Positions 1 to 13,900 of a stretch of DNA of 64,000 nucleotides are shown here, piece after piece. Origin of the DNA: Coccinella septempunctata (taxonomy: Eukaryota > Arthropoda > Insecta > Coleoptera > Coccinellidae); contig NC_058194.1 in the NCBI RefSeq assembly GCF_907165205.1, positions 21,328,856-21,392,855 of the forward strand, given 5' to 3'. The notes beneath the pieces are model-generated. The model saw only the letters and a list, made by a program, of their open reading frames with translations, was not told where the DNA came from and made no database searches. How positions within the stretch are numbered: position 1 is the first letter of the stretch; every line of letters begins with the position of its first letter. Position numbers and translations under genes: made by a program.

Positions 1-3000
1 GAAACATCTGTATTCACAAAGTGTTTATGAATTGTTCATTTCTTCCTTTAAGAACATTGTTATGAGGATATTTTTCTTATTGCGAATCTTCATCTGTTAA
101 AATGAAGACTATTTTCTATTCGTATGGAATCTACGTAAGTACATTGTATGGCTGACGTGGTGAAAATTTGTATGAGTCTTCGGACAATGTCCATGGTCTT
201 GTCAATAAATAATGGTAATTTGTGCATAAAAATCGAAAACCGTTTTCATTGAAATGCGAAATCAATTTCGGCATTGAGTAATCTGAATAAATTTATGCAG
301 TAATAGACAAAACAATTGTTCTAAATAGAGGAAATGACGCAATTCTTCGGCAATGATCTTGAAATCATTAAATCAAATTTTTCTCTAGAACAAAACTGCT
401 GAAACAATTAAGACTTTAATTTCAATAATCAATATTTCGTTACATAGAGCAATCCAAAAGAATTAATCACAGTAATTAGTATTATATACATGTTCTCTGA
501 AATTTTATAATATTATTCTTCAGAAACTGAATTTGAACTGATTTATTTAACCACACTAGAGCGTTTAAACCCCATTGAATAATGAAATGCAGCAGAACTA
601 ACACCGAGCGTGAAAAAAATTTTCCTCAGAATACGAATAACTAAAAAGATGTTAAGAATATGATTTTCAATTCTAAAATTAAATTTGGGTATGCTGACAC
701 CAATATTCTCTACACATCCAGCACATCCTCCAACATATTTTCTTATTTTCGATTTCAGGACAAGGTGAATACTATTCCAGTTTCGCAACGAGAATTCTCA
801 TTGGATTTAATGACCAGTAAATTTGGCGGACAATGCAATAAATATAATAACAGAATTAAAACGTTTGAGAGAATCAAGTAGATCATGTAACTGGTATAAA
901 ATGAGAGCGGAATAATAACAATATGATAATTTTATTCAATTCCTGAATAATGATGTTACTACTATGATATAACAGGCAATTTTGAAGTTTCAAATGAATG
1001 CTACTTTTATGTTAATACTCGTATTTATCTTTCGGATAGATATCCATGTTCAGGTTGAAAATAATGTACAACATTATTAGTTCAAAATCAGATATTTCAT
1101 AATAATCAATAAATGGAGATGAAATAGTTCAAACTTCAGAATTAATTGGCAAAAAGTTCATTCTCCGGGAATTACCAGATTTCGCTTATATTTATATTTC
1201 CTATCATATCGAGAATTTTTTTTTTTGGTGAAAAAGTCCTCTTGATGCTCGTCCACCCTATAATGGAACTGGTAGTACTACTCCAAAAAAAGCTATAAAA
1301 TTCATATCCTGAACTCTGAATTGTGAGTTATGATACAATATATCACGGTAAATCAATAATTTATACGAACAAGAAATCTTGAGATCAAGGTTACATTCAT
1401 AATGATACTCATCAGGCAAATCTTCGATATCGATTTCAACCTTCAACTCTGCTTGTTTCTTAGTTTTTTAAATGAAACTCACACGTAAGGCGAAAGTTAT
1501 TTGAGGAATGTGTACACCCATCATAAATTTTATTGCCTGTACCGCTTTTGATTCACATCATCTTTGAGGAAAAAATTTGAGCTCCATGATCCAATGCAAA
1601 ATTCATTTCTGTTACTTTACATACTTACTATATTGTATTAAATATCGAATTATTCAATAGAGAAATGGAAGTTTTAGAAAAATGTTTGTTATACCCAAAG
1701 TATTCTTTTAGCAGCCCCTGCAGTTTTCTGATTTCCAAGAAAAAATGTACCATTTTTCGGAAGCTGTATCTAACAGGGACTGATCAAAAAATATATGATA
1801 ATACCGTGTGTACTGATTTCCATTGAGATAGTAGATAAAGTACCTAGGTATCTTTCATATAGAAACTGAAATATTTTTTCAGGGTACCTAATTACACCCA
1901 GATGTGTCACACTATGTTGAGGGCAGCAAATTGTACCAATGCATCTTTCACTGGAATGTCAGGAAGTTAAGAAGAAATATAGAGAGTAAATTTTACGGAA
2001 TTTGTTTGGGAATTTTTTTCTGGTGATGTATATTTTCTTGGTGTTTTTGAAACCTTTTTTTGCATGTTTTTGTTTGGATGGGTGGGTATAGTGTGTGAAT
2101 TTATAGTCATGGGCAAATTTTTTCATGGAAATTCCATTATTATGTGGACAATTCACTCAATAGTGGATACTATGAATAAATTCGTACGATTCCTTGACTA
2201 CGATATATATTTGGGATTGATATTGGTATTTGATAGACAGAATCAGATGAAAACATTATACTGTCATAAAAAAATTTCATTATTTTTCACGGTGTGTATG
2301 TTATATCCATCCGCTAATTTCAAAACAAACACACACATTGATTATGCTAATTCGAAGATGAGTAAAAGAAAGCTCTTTCACAACTATATTTTCAATTAAT
2401 TATCACTTCTCACCAGAATAAGCTAAATTAACGGAACGTGTCTAGCAAAGCTGAATCTCAATCCAAATAAACATTCTACCAACTGAATTAGCAAACTTTT
2501 GAAAAATAAAAAAAAGGAAGAAAGTTTTTTGGTCATCATTTTGTACCAATCAGATTTCTCAATTTATAATCATTTTCGTATTGATTCACATTGTCAGATC
2601 TTACTTTGATACGTTAAATTCTTTGTGGTTTCAGTTGAAACTAAATAATCGAAAAAAACGATTATAATTATAATGCTGATTAGGACCTATGAATTTCCTT
2701 CAAATTTCCAAAGACTTACCTACCAGAGAATATGTGCCGTCTGGAAATACACAGAGTGAGTAAAAAGTGACGCACAAATTTCTTTTTGTTCGGTATTCAT
2801 TGTTCTGTAGAATAACGCCGGAAAAATTCCACTTTTATTTCGAAAAACACAAACTTTTCTTATATAATGGACAAGTTTGCCATGCCCCCCTACAAGGGGT
2901 GGGAAGGAGGTGATTCCTGAAGTGACCTCACAATACAGAAAACAGTAAAAATTTCAATTTACTGAATTAAACCATGGTTTATAAAAAACCCATCAGTGAC

Positions 3001-6000
3001 CAAATCATTCTGGAAAACAAAAGGTCTAATTTCTTTCATGAAATTTCGTATTGCGATTAAAAAAAAATTAAGCACCCTCCATCCCTCGTACTTCGTAGAG
3101 TGTGCTTGGCAGATCCTTGGCAAAAATTTCGTCAGTTAAAATAAAAATTAACAGGTTCGAGTATTTTTTTACGGGAGGTAAACAACGAAGATATTAATTT
3201 CTGTGCGTTTCTTTTGCTCACTTTCTTTAATATTCGTCTTTAGCTTCCAGTATACCCAATTTATCTTCAAAAAATAGATCCTTCGTGGGTTATCACGAAA
3301 ACCTGTTGATTTGATTATCAAATAATTGAATTGTATGGTCAACTATTCGACAGAAAGTGAAGGTAATTGAATTTCACTAAAATAGTTGCAATTTCAACAT
3401 CACCTCTGAGGAATCGTTACAGTTTCTCTCGTTACCTACATTTTCTCCCATTCGTTAATTTCTCATTCACTTCCTCAGAGTAAGTTGAAGATTCCAATAT
3501 CAGAATGGAACAAGGCGCGTATCTCTTCACATTGTACATTAACTATTCATACAGAATATAAGATTCACCCATAAGATAGCTTTTTATATAATGGGACCTA
3601 TTATTATTTTTTCTTAAGTATGGGAAGAGGAGAATTTGGAGTTACTGAATAATGTTCCATTGAATTCATAAAAACTATTCCAAAATGGATTCTTACACAT
3701 ACATCTTTCTCTCGTCGACTTACATAAAAGAACCCTTTCATTCTTGAGATAATATCATGTTTTGAAACTTTTTGCAGCACTTCAGAAACACTCTGTAATA
3801 TGAAATTTTCTCCATGCTCTAATGGGTTTAACAAACCGAAAATGTAGAAACAAAATATTCAATAGTTATTTGAGATAATACGAGCGATTCTTCCAATTTT
3901 TCATTTTAAAGCAGAAAAATCGAGGTGTTAAATTTCCGTTGGACCACCCTGTATAAGCAGCATAAACTACTCGAGTTACATATCGATTTCGAGCAATGGA
4001 ATAATGCGGTAGTCTTTCCAAATGAGTTTCTTGCTTATTGTTTTTAATTTTGGGTTTATCAATACAATGATAAAAATATGGCTAACTGATATACCTACTT
4101 AGGTACCTCAAAAAATTATCGATAACCAATTTCATATTTTATACTTTTTCCTGTTGGTATGAGAATTATGGGTCATTTGATTATTTACAAAATATTTCAG
4201 TTCCTTTGAAAAATATCGAGCTGAAGGTCTAAATTCTTTTGAAAGATTCATAATGGTAAGATTCAACTGATTAAAGAAGTATGAGAACTAAACAATGGCA
4301 ATTATTAAAAAGAAATATCAAATCTGGTAGCTTTTATTGATTAAACAGGGTAACCAGTGTTCAAAATATGAGTAGAGAAAAGTAATGGAGTGGTTGTCAT
4401 AAAAACAAGTCAATAAGTCAAAATATAAAATAAATATACACTGAAAAATGAACAGAGGTCCATTCAAGAAATGATTTCTGAAATTCTGAAAATATTGAAA
4501 ACATTTTTTTTATAATTTCGAAATATTCAATTCTAACACTATTATATACTAAAAAAGTTCTATAATGATATTCAGAAGTGTAAGGATGAGGTTGATGCAC
4601 GGAAATGTAAAATAATATTTTCACCGTGGTCGAGGAGAGAATTTTTTTTCGAAAATACTTATGATAAGGAAAAACTCCACAAAACCGATGTGGTATCTAA
4701 TAAACATATTTACAGCATATCGAGCTATGGACTAGCTATCGGCGCATTTAACTACTCGATAGTTCCGAATTACCTCCGATAAAAATGAAAATAATTCCAG
4801 CAAAATATACCCAATTGGAGGCACCGTATTTTTTATTGTGCTTTACAATAAAAACTACATTCTATAGCGATGAAAAATTGTTTCAAACCCACAATATGAT
4901 CTCGAGACGTGAAGATTATTGCAATAAATCTCAGTTTTGTAACCGGTCCTGGATAATTGTTTCGTGTTACGTCAGTATACAGAACGATGAATTTTCACAT
5001 TATCGTTTCGTTTTGGAAATCTAACCTTTTTTATATTGAAATAGCGAATTTGTATAGCATCGAGTATTATAATTCAGACGATTTTTCAGTTTTTCGAATC
5101 AAAACATCTGTATCGATTAAAGGATACATTGGGAATTTTTTTGGAACTTTTTGCGGGTTTTCTCCCCAAACATCTAAAACACACAGAATGAAAATTAGAT
5201 ATAATTGTTGTTGTCAGAAAATGCTCCTGCATTAGCAGTTATACACTTTTCGTTAGCAATTTTTTTTAGACATAGGTGTGAATGACACATGAGTTCAATA
5301 TATTAAATAGATCATATCGCTTATAAATTTTCACATTTTTCCTGTACAATGATTTGTTTTTTAATCGGATTATCAATAATAAATTGTGAAGTGAATGGCC
5401 TAGTCTTTCCGCTGTTCCTATTTTTCCGCTGAGGCCATAACCTTTATATCTATGGGAAACCGAAAACCGACATAATAAACCACACTCTCACCAACAAAAA
5501 TCGCTCTGTTTTCGAAACATTCAAGCAAAAAAACGTTCTCCATTTTTGAATATCTTCCGTACGAGAAATTTACATACAAAATATTATATCAACATAAAAA
5601 TCCATTTGAGGATGTGCAATTTAACTTTCTGCCAACTTTGCAATGTCTCTACCAAATGAAATAAACTCTTCATTCCATTTTTGGTGCGTATTCATTAAAG
5701 ATACAGCGAAATATTTTCGAATGGCATGTCGTCACTCCATTCAACTTAGAGATGAGAATTGCAACCCCTAAAATTTTCAATTGATAAGGTCACTTTCTTA
5801 CTTACAACTGCTATTAACTTCGAAATTCATAAGAGATAAACAATGACAAAATCAATCATTTTTGATAACATTTTTCGCCATGAACCAAACACTTGTCGAA
5901 TTCAATTTGGAAAAAAATTACATTTCCAGTATGCATCCCGTGAACATCCTGTAAAGATGCTTTCATACATTGAAATTTTGTCAGGAAATACTTCATCTTA

Positions 6001-7268
6001 GATTGGTCTATACCTATCTCCACAATAGAGGTCTCTGATGAGAGTACTCATACAGAATCTTCGCTACACTCCAATCATAAATGCCTCATGTTTCAATAAA
6101 AATTGTCGACTCTTTCGATTACTCTTAGATGCCTAATATGCATTTTGTTCATCACTGCTACATTCAAATAAGTTTTTATTCTGAATGCTGCCAACTCAAG
6201 TAACGTGTGAATTACAAGGATGCAGCCAAAATGAAGTCAGTTAAATCATATAATAATATCAGGTTCTGACAGTGTTATAGCTGTTATCCACAAATATACA
6301 CAACCTTTGAAATATACCTATAGTCTGTGACATCAAAAGTACTTATTAATTCATTCAACCTTTCGGCTTGTGTTACTGGAGATTCTTTCAAAGAAACACT
6401 CGCATTGCGGTTGCTCTATGTATAAATGTATTAGTACAATGATGTCAAGTTGAATATCTTCAACAAAGTTACGAAAGTCACTAAATCACAACGGCCACAA
6501 ATGGTACTTTTCGGATCAGGGTACTGAACTCATATCGGAAAGATTTATTTCAAAGAATTTCATTTTCTGTCAGAAAATAATCATCTTTGAAAACACCCTT
6601 GTACTTATAAATTATTTGTTTTCATGACTACGCTGTTGCCTCCTTCTAAAGGAAATACCTATATCATAAGTAGGGTTATTCGTCAAATCTCCTATCAACA
6701 CTTCTCGATTCGTAACAGAAGTACGTTTTCATATCTCTTCGTCTTCTTTATGTATAGTAGCTCGTATCGGGTAACTGGGAGAGAAACGAACAATTTTCTC
6801 AGATATAATTGAACGTAGTACGTGAATTGAGTGTGAATAATAGCTCTTCGAATGTTTACTACGGACACTAGATGTTTTTGTTCCAATTTCTATGCATACC
6901 AACATCGATAAAGGACTATCTTGAACTACTAAGAAGAAATCATGATTTATCGTTCAAATAATTCAGTCGCACTCAGTGAAATGAGTAAATATACATAGAT
7001 AAACATAAACACACAAATGAGGAAAAAGTGAGAGTGCTTAAGAGGAGCTATCAGTTATCCAATTTATCACGTATCCTTTTCAATCCCTTCTTGAAAATTT
7101 TCCAAGAATAAAACTTCAAACTTCAAACAATCCGACTTCTTTAACTGATAAATAAAAAATAAAAGGAATAATTATTTATAGAATTAATTCAATTAACATA
7201 GCACAATCATGCCAGAAAATCTCTCTTACAAAACACACTTCTGACTTAAGGCCAACCGAATATTTTAT

Positions 7269-7814
7269 TTAGATTAGTTCTGTTGCTCTAACCTTACCAA
7301 TGAATAATGCTACATTTATCCTAAATGGAATCCTTGATTCCTTCGAAAATTCTTTAGATTCGGGTATCTTTTCAAATTTCGAAAAACCACTGATATACCT
7401 CGATTTACATTTACATATTACTACTGAATCCATCAAATTCACCAGCTTGAACTTTAAATGCACATCCATTATAATTATTTTCAACATATGATATTCAATG
7501 TGTTTCTTAATCCATGCAAAAAAAATTTCAGAGGCAGTTCTTCCGTGGAAATTCATTAATTGAATTTCATTCTGCAACAGTTTTTGATTTTCGGAAATAT
7601 CATCAGAAAGGGGCCAAAAAACCCTTATAAAATTTTCCACATGAACTTTTCGATGCTTCAATACAAATTCTGAACATTTCTTTCTCTCTTCAAAACTTTT
7701 AACGCTGGCCTCAATTACCGATCGAGTAAATGATGAAGCTGAAGTTAAACTGGAAAAATCGAAATATTTTTGCTGAATTATATGATTTCTTTTCACCGTA
7801 TTCTCAGAAATCAT
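7269..7814 (-). CDS. Uncharacterised 181-residue open reading frame
   Basis: The frame opens with ATG at 7814 and closes at 7269. I do not recognise the product. It is a basic, soluble-looking protein without a signal peptide or obvious membrane segment; a central stretch is rich in Lys, Ile and Phe. In DNA of about 33% G+C a frame this long is unlikely by chance: my rough estimate is about 0.01 expected in the whole window. That argues for a real intronless gene, a terminal exon, or a fairly young transposon or retrogene remnant. An in-frame stop lies four codons before the ATG, and the bases just before the ATG end in CTCAG, which could also act as a splice acceptor. No neighbour helps to assign a role. 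Confidence 0.3.
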   Translation of the reverse strand: MISENTVKRNHIIQQKYFDFSSLTSASSFTRSVIEASVKSFEERKKCSEFVLKHRKVHVENFIRVFWPLSDDISENQKLLQNEIQLMNFHGRTASEIFFAWIKKHIEYHMLKIIIMDVHLKFKLVNLMDSVVICKCKSRYISGFSKFEKIPESKEFSKESRIPFRINVALFIGKVRATELI

Positions 7815-9298
7815 TTCTGAGCCTCAGTATATAGTTTGTAATCAAAATAATTGCTCTTGAAAAAATGTAATTTGATCGATAACGGAATCGAACAATATGG
7901 ATGGTTCACTCGTTAACTGGATTAATAGACAAAAATTTCTTTGGTTCTTGGAATATCTTCAGCCATTATTTCGTGCTATGAAAAGATGAATAATTCAGAA
8001 GAGAAGTGGATTCTTGCGAATCGAATAACTGTTCGAAGAATTTCCTACTAAATTTATATACTTACTTACAGTGGAAAGGCTTAAGGAACCCTTCATTCAA
8101 CACGCCATAAATTTATTAATGTAATATAACCGAATGTCATTGTTCTCGAACAGACTTCTGAGTCTGAAGTTGAAGAAATGTTTCTGAACACAATTTTTTA
8201 TAGATCCAAACCTTTTGAATTAGGTATCTACTACGAATAGGTGCAGTAGAGTGATCGAAAGTGTATATCTCGAGGATCAATTCTGATATAGCACAGACGT
8301 AGCATATTTTAGAAACTGTAAAAAAGAACTATTTGTTCATTGAAGTAGAACATTCGACAAAGCTTACCTTTCCATTATTTCAAATTTATGGGCACTCCTT
8401 CAGATCTATTATCTAATCTAGAGAATGTTGCATTAAAATGTCTGAAATTCAACGTCGTCCGTCAAGTATAAAGAATTATTATTCTAAATAATTCAGATTA
8501 TATCAATTGCTGAATTAATGCTTAAATCACCTGTAGGTACTAATATTTAAGCTAAGAACGACCCTTCATTCTTCGGTAGGTATTTATTATGCTGATGGAG
8601 AAAAATTTTTACTTTTCATTCAGAATGTAGAAATTTGTTATGCACCCCTCAACGAGGGGTGACGAACAGTTGACCTTTTTTGAGTGGCAGCCAGGAATAG
8701 ATACATATGTATTTTGATGCTGAGGATGATTTGGTCATATACTGGGTGTTTTATAAACCCTTATCTCATTACGGGGATGATCTGGTTTAACTTATTGCTT
8801 TCGAATTTTTACTTTCTTTATGTGTTTTGAATTCAAGAATATACACTTAAGGAGTAATTGATGCATTTTTCGTGGGGTGTTAATCAATTCATTATCAGGC
8901 ATGAAATTCACAATTGGTTACAAAAATGAAAAAACTTATAATTGATACATTTTTCGTCCTTGACTACCCCACAAAAAATGCAGGTTTCAATAACACTCCA
9001 AAACAATCAATCAGTCCTAACGTGTACAAATTCAAATTCAATAAATCTAACCATTTTATCCCTATAATAAACAATGACCACACCATCCTGAGCAGCAAAG
9101 TCTCTATCCATTTCTGTTAGGGTTATCCTTAAGAAAAGTCAACTTTGTGTCTTACATTTTACTCATTCTGTATAAATCTATCACATCAATTCAATACCTA
9201 GCACTCCCAATCATCTGAATAAGAAACGTTTTGATTTTCATTTTTGCTGCTGATAATTTCAACAACAGAACGATTGAGCAGGTATATGGAGAAATTAT

Positions 9299-9372
9299 AT
9301 GAAAGAGAAATAAAACAAAAATAAATGGTATTAAGATGAAAGAGAAATAAAACAAAAATTAATGTTATTAAG
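9299..9372. repeat. 37-bp tandem duplication
   Basis: Two head-to-tail copies, 9299-9335 and 9336-9372, each beginning ATGAAAGAGAAATAAAACAA and ending TATTAAG, differ at only a couple of positions. This looks like a recent local duplication in intergenic DNA. Confidence 0.9.
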
Positions 9373-10683
9373 GATATAATTTAGGAAAAAATCATTTCCA
9401 TTGAATCAGTATAATTTCATGTAGGTAAAAAATAGATTTTATTTATCATTTTCATTTTCATATCGAAATCTCTACTAGGCATTTTTGAGCAGCTCATAAT
9501 TCCAAAAAATGAACAAAATTTCCAGTTATATTCCAGTTTAAAATAAACATACAGGTCCAATCAACATAGGAGTACTAAAAGTGTATCGAGGTTATAATAA
9601 AACCATCAAGTCATCCCAATATCTAATACTATAAACAAAATTTAAAACAATGAACCTTCCGAAACACAACCCCTAGAAGGTATTGACGGATAGCGCTTTT
9701 TAAATTCTTACGTGTTCTGAAAAACACTGCTTAATATAATTCTACATATCGCTAAGCCTTACCTAGATGTTCTTGGCAACATTTTTTCAAACCTGAAACT
9801 TCATTATCAGTGGTTAAAAATGACGAGCCCGTCTAATTTTTCTACAGCGAGGAAAATATTGGAAAATTTTGCGTTTTATGTGTTCATCCATTCATTTCTA
9901 AATAAATTGCTTCTGCGTAAAATCAAATCTGGTGAATAAATTCACCATAGAGTACTTACAAATATCCTCAAATTTCGTTTTTGTTATTTTCAACCCTTAA
10001 TAATGAAGTAAGAAGATTCATTTAATAAATTCATTGGGGTGGTCATTCACAAAGTGATAAGATCTATTCTACAATTAATTTGTAACAGATTTCTGAAATT
10101 CATTATAATTAAGAAGATTTGGGGATTCTCGAAATTGACTGTTTTCTGTTTGGGGATGTGAAATGCTATATTAATTCTGTTGCTATAGTTGTGTAAGTCA
10201 GATAATTTAACTATATTTTCTTCATTCCCCTTCACATGGATGGAATATTTCAGAATTGAAATAGACGACAAAGTCAGGACACCATTGTTGATAAACAATA
10301 AGGGTCAACAGGACGAACGTGGGGGTATGAAAAATAAAAGAACAAAATGGAATTCGAATTTAATGCTATAAAAATGTCTGGTCAAGGTTAGAATTTCATA
10401 ACATCCTCTTATATGGGCCTCATGATTCTTCCATTCTCGTGTCCTCGTGGGTCATCATCATCGTCATCGTTATAACGGCTCTGCCCATTGATTTATCCAT
10501 AAGAATATCGGCCACATTATTATTATTAATGTTTCACCTTTGCGGACGAAAAACGATAAAATTCCCATTCTAAAACATGAATGAAGGGTCTAAAGTATTG
10601 AAATCAAATTTCAGTGTTTCCTTTGTTCCGGTGAACATTAGTCTTAGCCATAATGATAACCCCAGCACAAATTGATCCGTCGA

Positions 10684-10690
10684 TATAAAA
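10684..10690 (+). promoter_or_regulatory. TATA box of the carbonic anhydrase gene
   Basis: TATAAAA lies about 300 bp before the start codon of the carbonic anhydrase, in a stretch clearly richer in G+C than its surroundings. A CAGTC-type initiator candidate lies around 10714-10722, near the spacing expected downstream of a TATA box. This would leave a 5' UTR of about 265 nt if there is no further 5' intron. The assignment rests on position and motif only. Confidence 0.5.
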
Positions 10691-10983
10691 GACGTCATTC
10701 TCTCCGGCATCCACGAGCGACAGTCAACGGAGGGTCTTCATTCTATTTTGAGATCAGCAGGAGCTTCTACACACTGATATCCTGCTCTGCGCTGCCTCGC
10801 AGCGTGAACTTGGAATAGAGTGTGATACGGTACTGTCACATTGTGGGTGTTCACTAAATATTCGCGAGTATATTTCGCTCAGTACAAAACACCGGCTGTC
10901 TATAATGTTGTGTCGGTAGTTTCGGGTACTCTCTCCTTTGAACGGGCGCTCTCCGGTTACTACATCCGACTTTGTGATTCACC

Positions 10984-13900
10984 ATGTTTTCCAAACAGAC
11001 ACCCTACGACACTGCCATTCTCATTCTAGTGTTTTCGGGTGAGTTTTTTCCCAAATTGCACACAATGAAACAATGTGCAGTGACGAATGGATGTGGAATA
11101 TATTTAAATTCAATTACTTTTAGGATTCATACGAAACTATAAAAAATTCAAGAAATATGTCTAAAATCAAAAAGTCAATTAAATTTCTTCATTTTCGGAA
11201 TGAAAAAAAAATCACGTTATGAAACAATTGCACTAATTGTTTGTTTATTCTTATCAACAAAAACAAAGAAGCCAAGTGGAGGAAAACTTTAAAAAATTAT
11301 CATGTCTCTTTTCATTTTTTAATTTATGAATATTTTCATAGAATAAAATTAGAACCCCTCTCAGAATTTCCAGATCCCGGATGTGAAAAAAATCAAAAAC
11401 TCACGCACTTATGACTAAATGCAACAAATTTTATTTCATATGCAAATTTTTTGACTTGAATAACTTTTTTTTCATAGGAATCTGAATTAATAATTCTGTT
11501 CTAAATTAAAAAAAAAATTGAAAATTAACTGTACCATGGAAGATATATCCAATCATTTAAATGATTTCCAAGACAGGTATTTGGATGGGAATAAAAAGAT
11601 TAACTTTACACCCCCCTAACCTAAGGAACGCAAACTTACCCTCCATTAACTCAAATCTTTTTTCATAAAAAATTGATTGATTGTTCAAATTTTTCCATAT
11701 AAATGTACCTACAAACTTGAATTTCCTGAAGTTAAATGAAATGACACTTCATTCCGTGGAATTTACAATTAAATTTCAAGTACACGCTGAGTAGGTGCGA
11801 GTTGGTTATATTGTACAGGTTGGTGACAAATTCACCACTACTAACAGATAGAAATTTCGTTTCTACACCAATGATATTTCAAAATATCTTTATCTATATC
11901 TTTTTCCATTTTTTAACAATTTTTCCATTGAAAAAATCAAACTTTATATTTTAATTCGTCATAACACTCAGTTTATAAAAATACCCCACAACCCCTCGTT
12001 ATACTAAGAAGACCATAAATATTTTTTCAATTGGTGTAGGTACTCACTATGTATTCATGAATTCGAAAATAATATTCTTGACCTTCTTAGTAGTACTAAA
12101 GGTACTTTTAAAAATATGTATTGTTAAAAATTTTCTTTTGAGTTTTGGACAAACTAAGTGTAATGCTGATTTCAAATACTATAATCAGTATCCCTACCGA
12201 TTTGAAAATAAAATTTTCATGACTTACTAAGGATGACCGGGGGTTTTCTTGTGAATTTGTACATATTTTCGAATTTCGCCTTATCAATTCAAATCTAGAC
12301 GAATGTATATAGAAAATCAGGTACTTTTGTAAATAAACGTTTTTTTCAAAAATCTATTGGAGTTGAGATGAATAGAATATTTCAAACCGCAATGAATATT
12401 TTCTGACATTGATAATCGTTAGGTTCTGCATATTGTCGTATTTCTTCTTGATTTCATAACTTTATTTATAACTCCAAAAATATTTTCAACACACGATTTT
12501 CAATTATTTAAATAATTTTTCACTTGAAAACTAAAATTTTTGGAAACACTTGAATCTTCATTCATTGCCAATAATCACATCAGATGTTCTTTGTTTATTC
12601 AACGTATCATATCTTTTTGATACGAGATTAATTCTTGATTCTGCATTCCTTCTGTTCAACGTGATAATAAATTCGCCAACCATAGATTTCCAATCCACAA
12701 TCTTGAAAAGTTTTGATTTTGTATTATTCACATTCTTAAAATAATTTTCATGATTTTATCCATGATATATATAATAACAATTTAACATTTCCATTCATCT
12801 TGAATATACTCAATACATCTTCTCCATTTGAATAATTTTCCAGTCGTTGTGCAAACAGAATAAGGTATCGTGAATCAACAGACTTCTTATTCTCAGTATC
12901 ATTTCATTCTGATCATTCTTTCGATTCACTTGCAACAAATTGTCCCTCAATTGACTGAAACGCAATACGGTAGAAATAATAGGAAATAAACCTTGAATTC
13001 AATGAAATGCGTTATGTCATTCCAAACACTTAGGGTGTTCTGCAGAAAAGTATATCTAAAATCCTTTGATATATTTTTTATTGCCAGTATAAGTATTCAA
13101 AATGAGAATAATGGTAAATAAGTTTGAATTGAATGCTGATACCTTCAGTATTCGTTTGCAACATTTCACTATATTGTCCCTAAAAATATTTTTTATCAAC
13201 ATAATTATTATAATGCATCTAATAATCTAATAATACCCCCACTTTACTCAATAACGCACAGTTTAAAGTATACAATGTTGAATCGGTTTTATTACATTTA
13301 ATTAATTAATTCTTGAATATTCAAACTTCAAAATGGGTCATTTCTTTTAGTCAATTATGTGCATTAAATTCTAATCTAATTTTCTAGATGTTTGAATAAC
13401 AATTTTTTTCAAGAATTTCATGAGTGATTTCCGTAGATGTATAGTATACTTTGATTCGATAAAGAGATAAACAAAGCTCAAACGCTTTTTATGTTGGGTG
13501 ACAGGTTTACTGAATTCCATTTCTGGTAGGTATATAATATATAAAATTGATTGCATATTCTCCATTTATACTAACTAGCCGAATTTTATTTTAACCATCA
13601 AAATCTAAGATCAATATGTTGTTTTATTGCAATTGAGTTCCTCAATATCTTCTATATCAGCGATTTCAAGAAATATCAAATAGTCAGAAGTTGGCATCAA
13701 ATATCCGTATCAGCTACCCATATTCCAAATGCATTATTATCTTGTTAGATAAATAGACAGGAATCGGAAGATAATCAAAACATCATGGATCGAACTATGG
13801 AGTATTCCTATTGAAATGGAATATTCGGTCCTAATGAACCTGACCTGAAAACTAGAAGAGAAATTTCTTTTATTCAATTACAAGTAGGTGGAACCTTTTG

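Larger units (their letters stand above)
1..10680. other. Gene-poor intergenic region upstream of the carbonic anhydrase
   Basis: No family I recognise is encoded here on either strand, and I saw no exon chain with splice sites and conserved motifs. Most open frames are short, as expected in DNA this rich in A+T. The exception is a 181-codon frame on the - strand at 7269-7814, listed separately. A 37-bp tandem duplication lies at 9299-9372. Short transposon-end-like words (CACCCTGTATA near 3950; ACAGAGTGAGTAAAA near 2748 and its complement near 9160) suggest decayed repeats. Confidence 0.6.

Noticed and set aside
2064..2399. 111-codon hydrophobic frame on +
   Set aside because: Frames of about 110 codons are expected once or twice by chance at this base composition, and it has no signal peptide, family motif or splice context.
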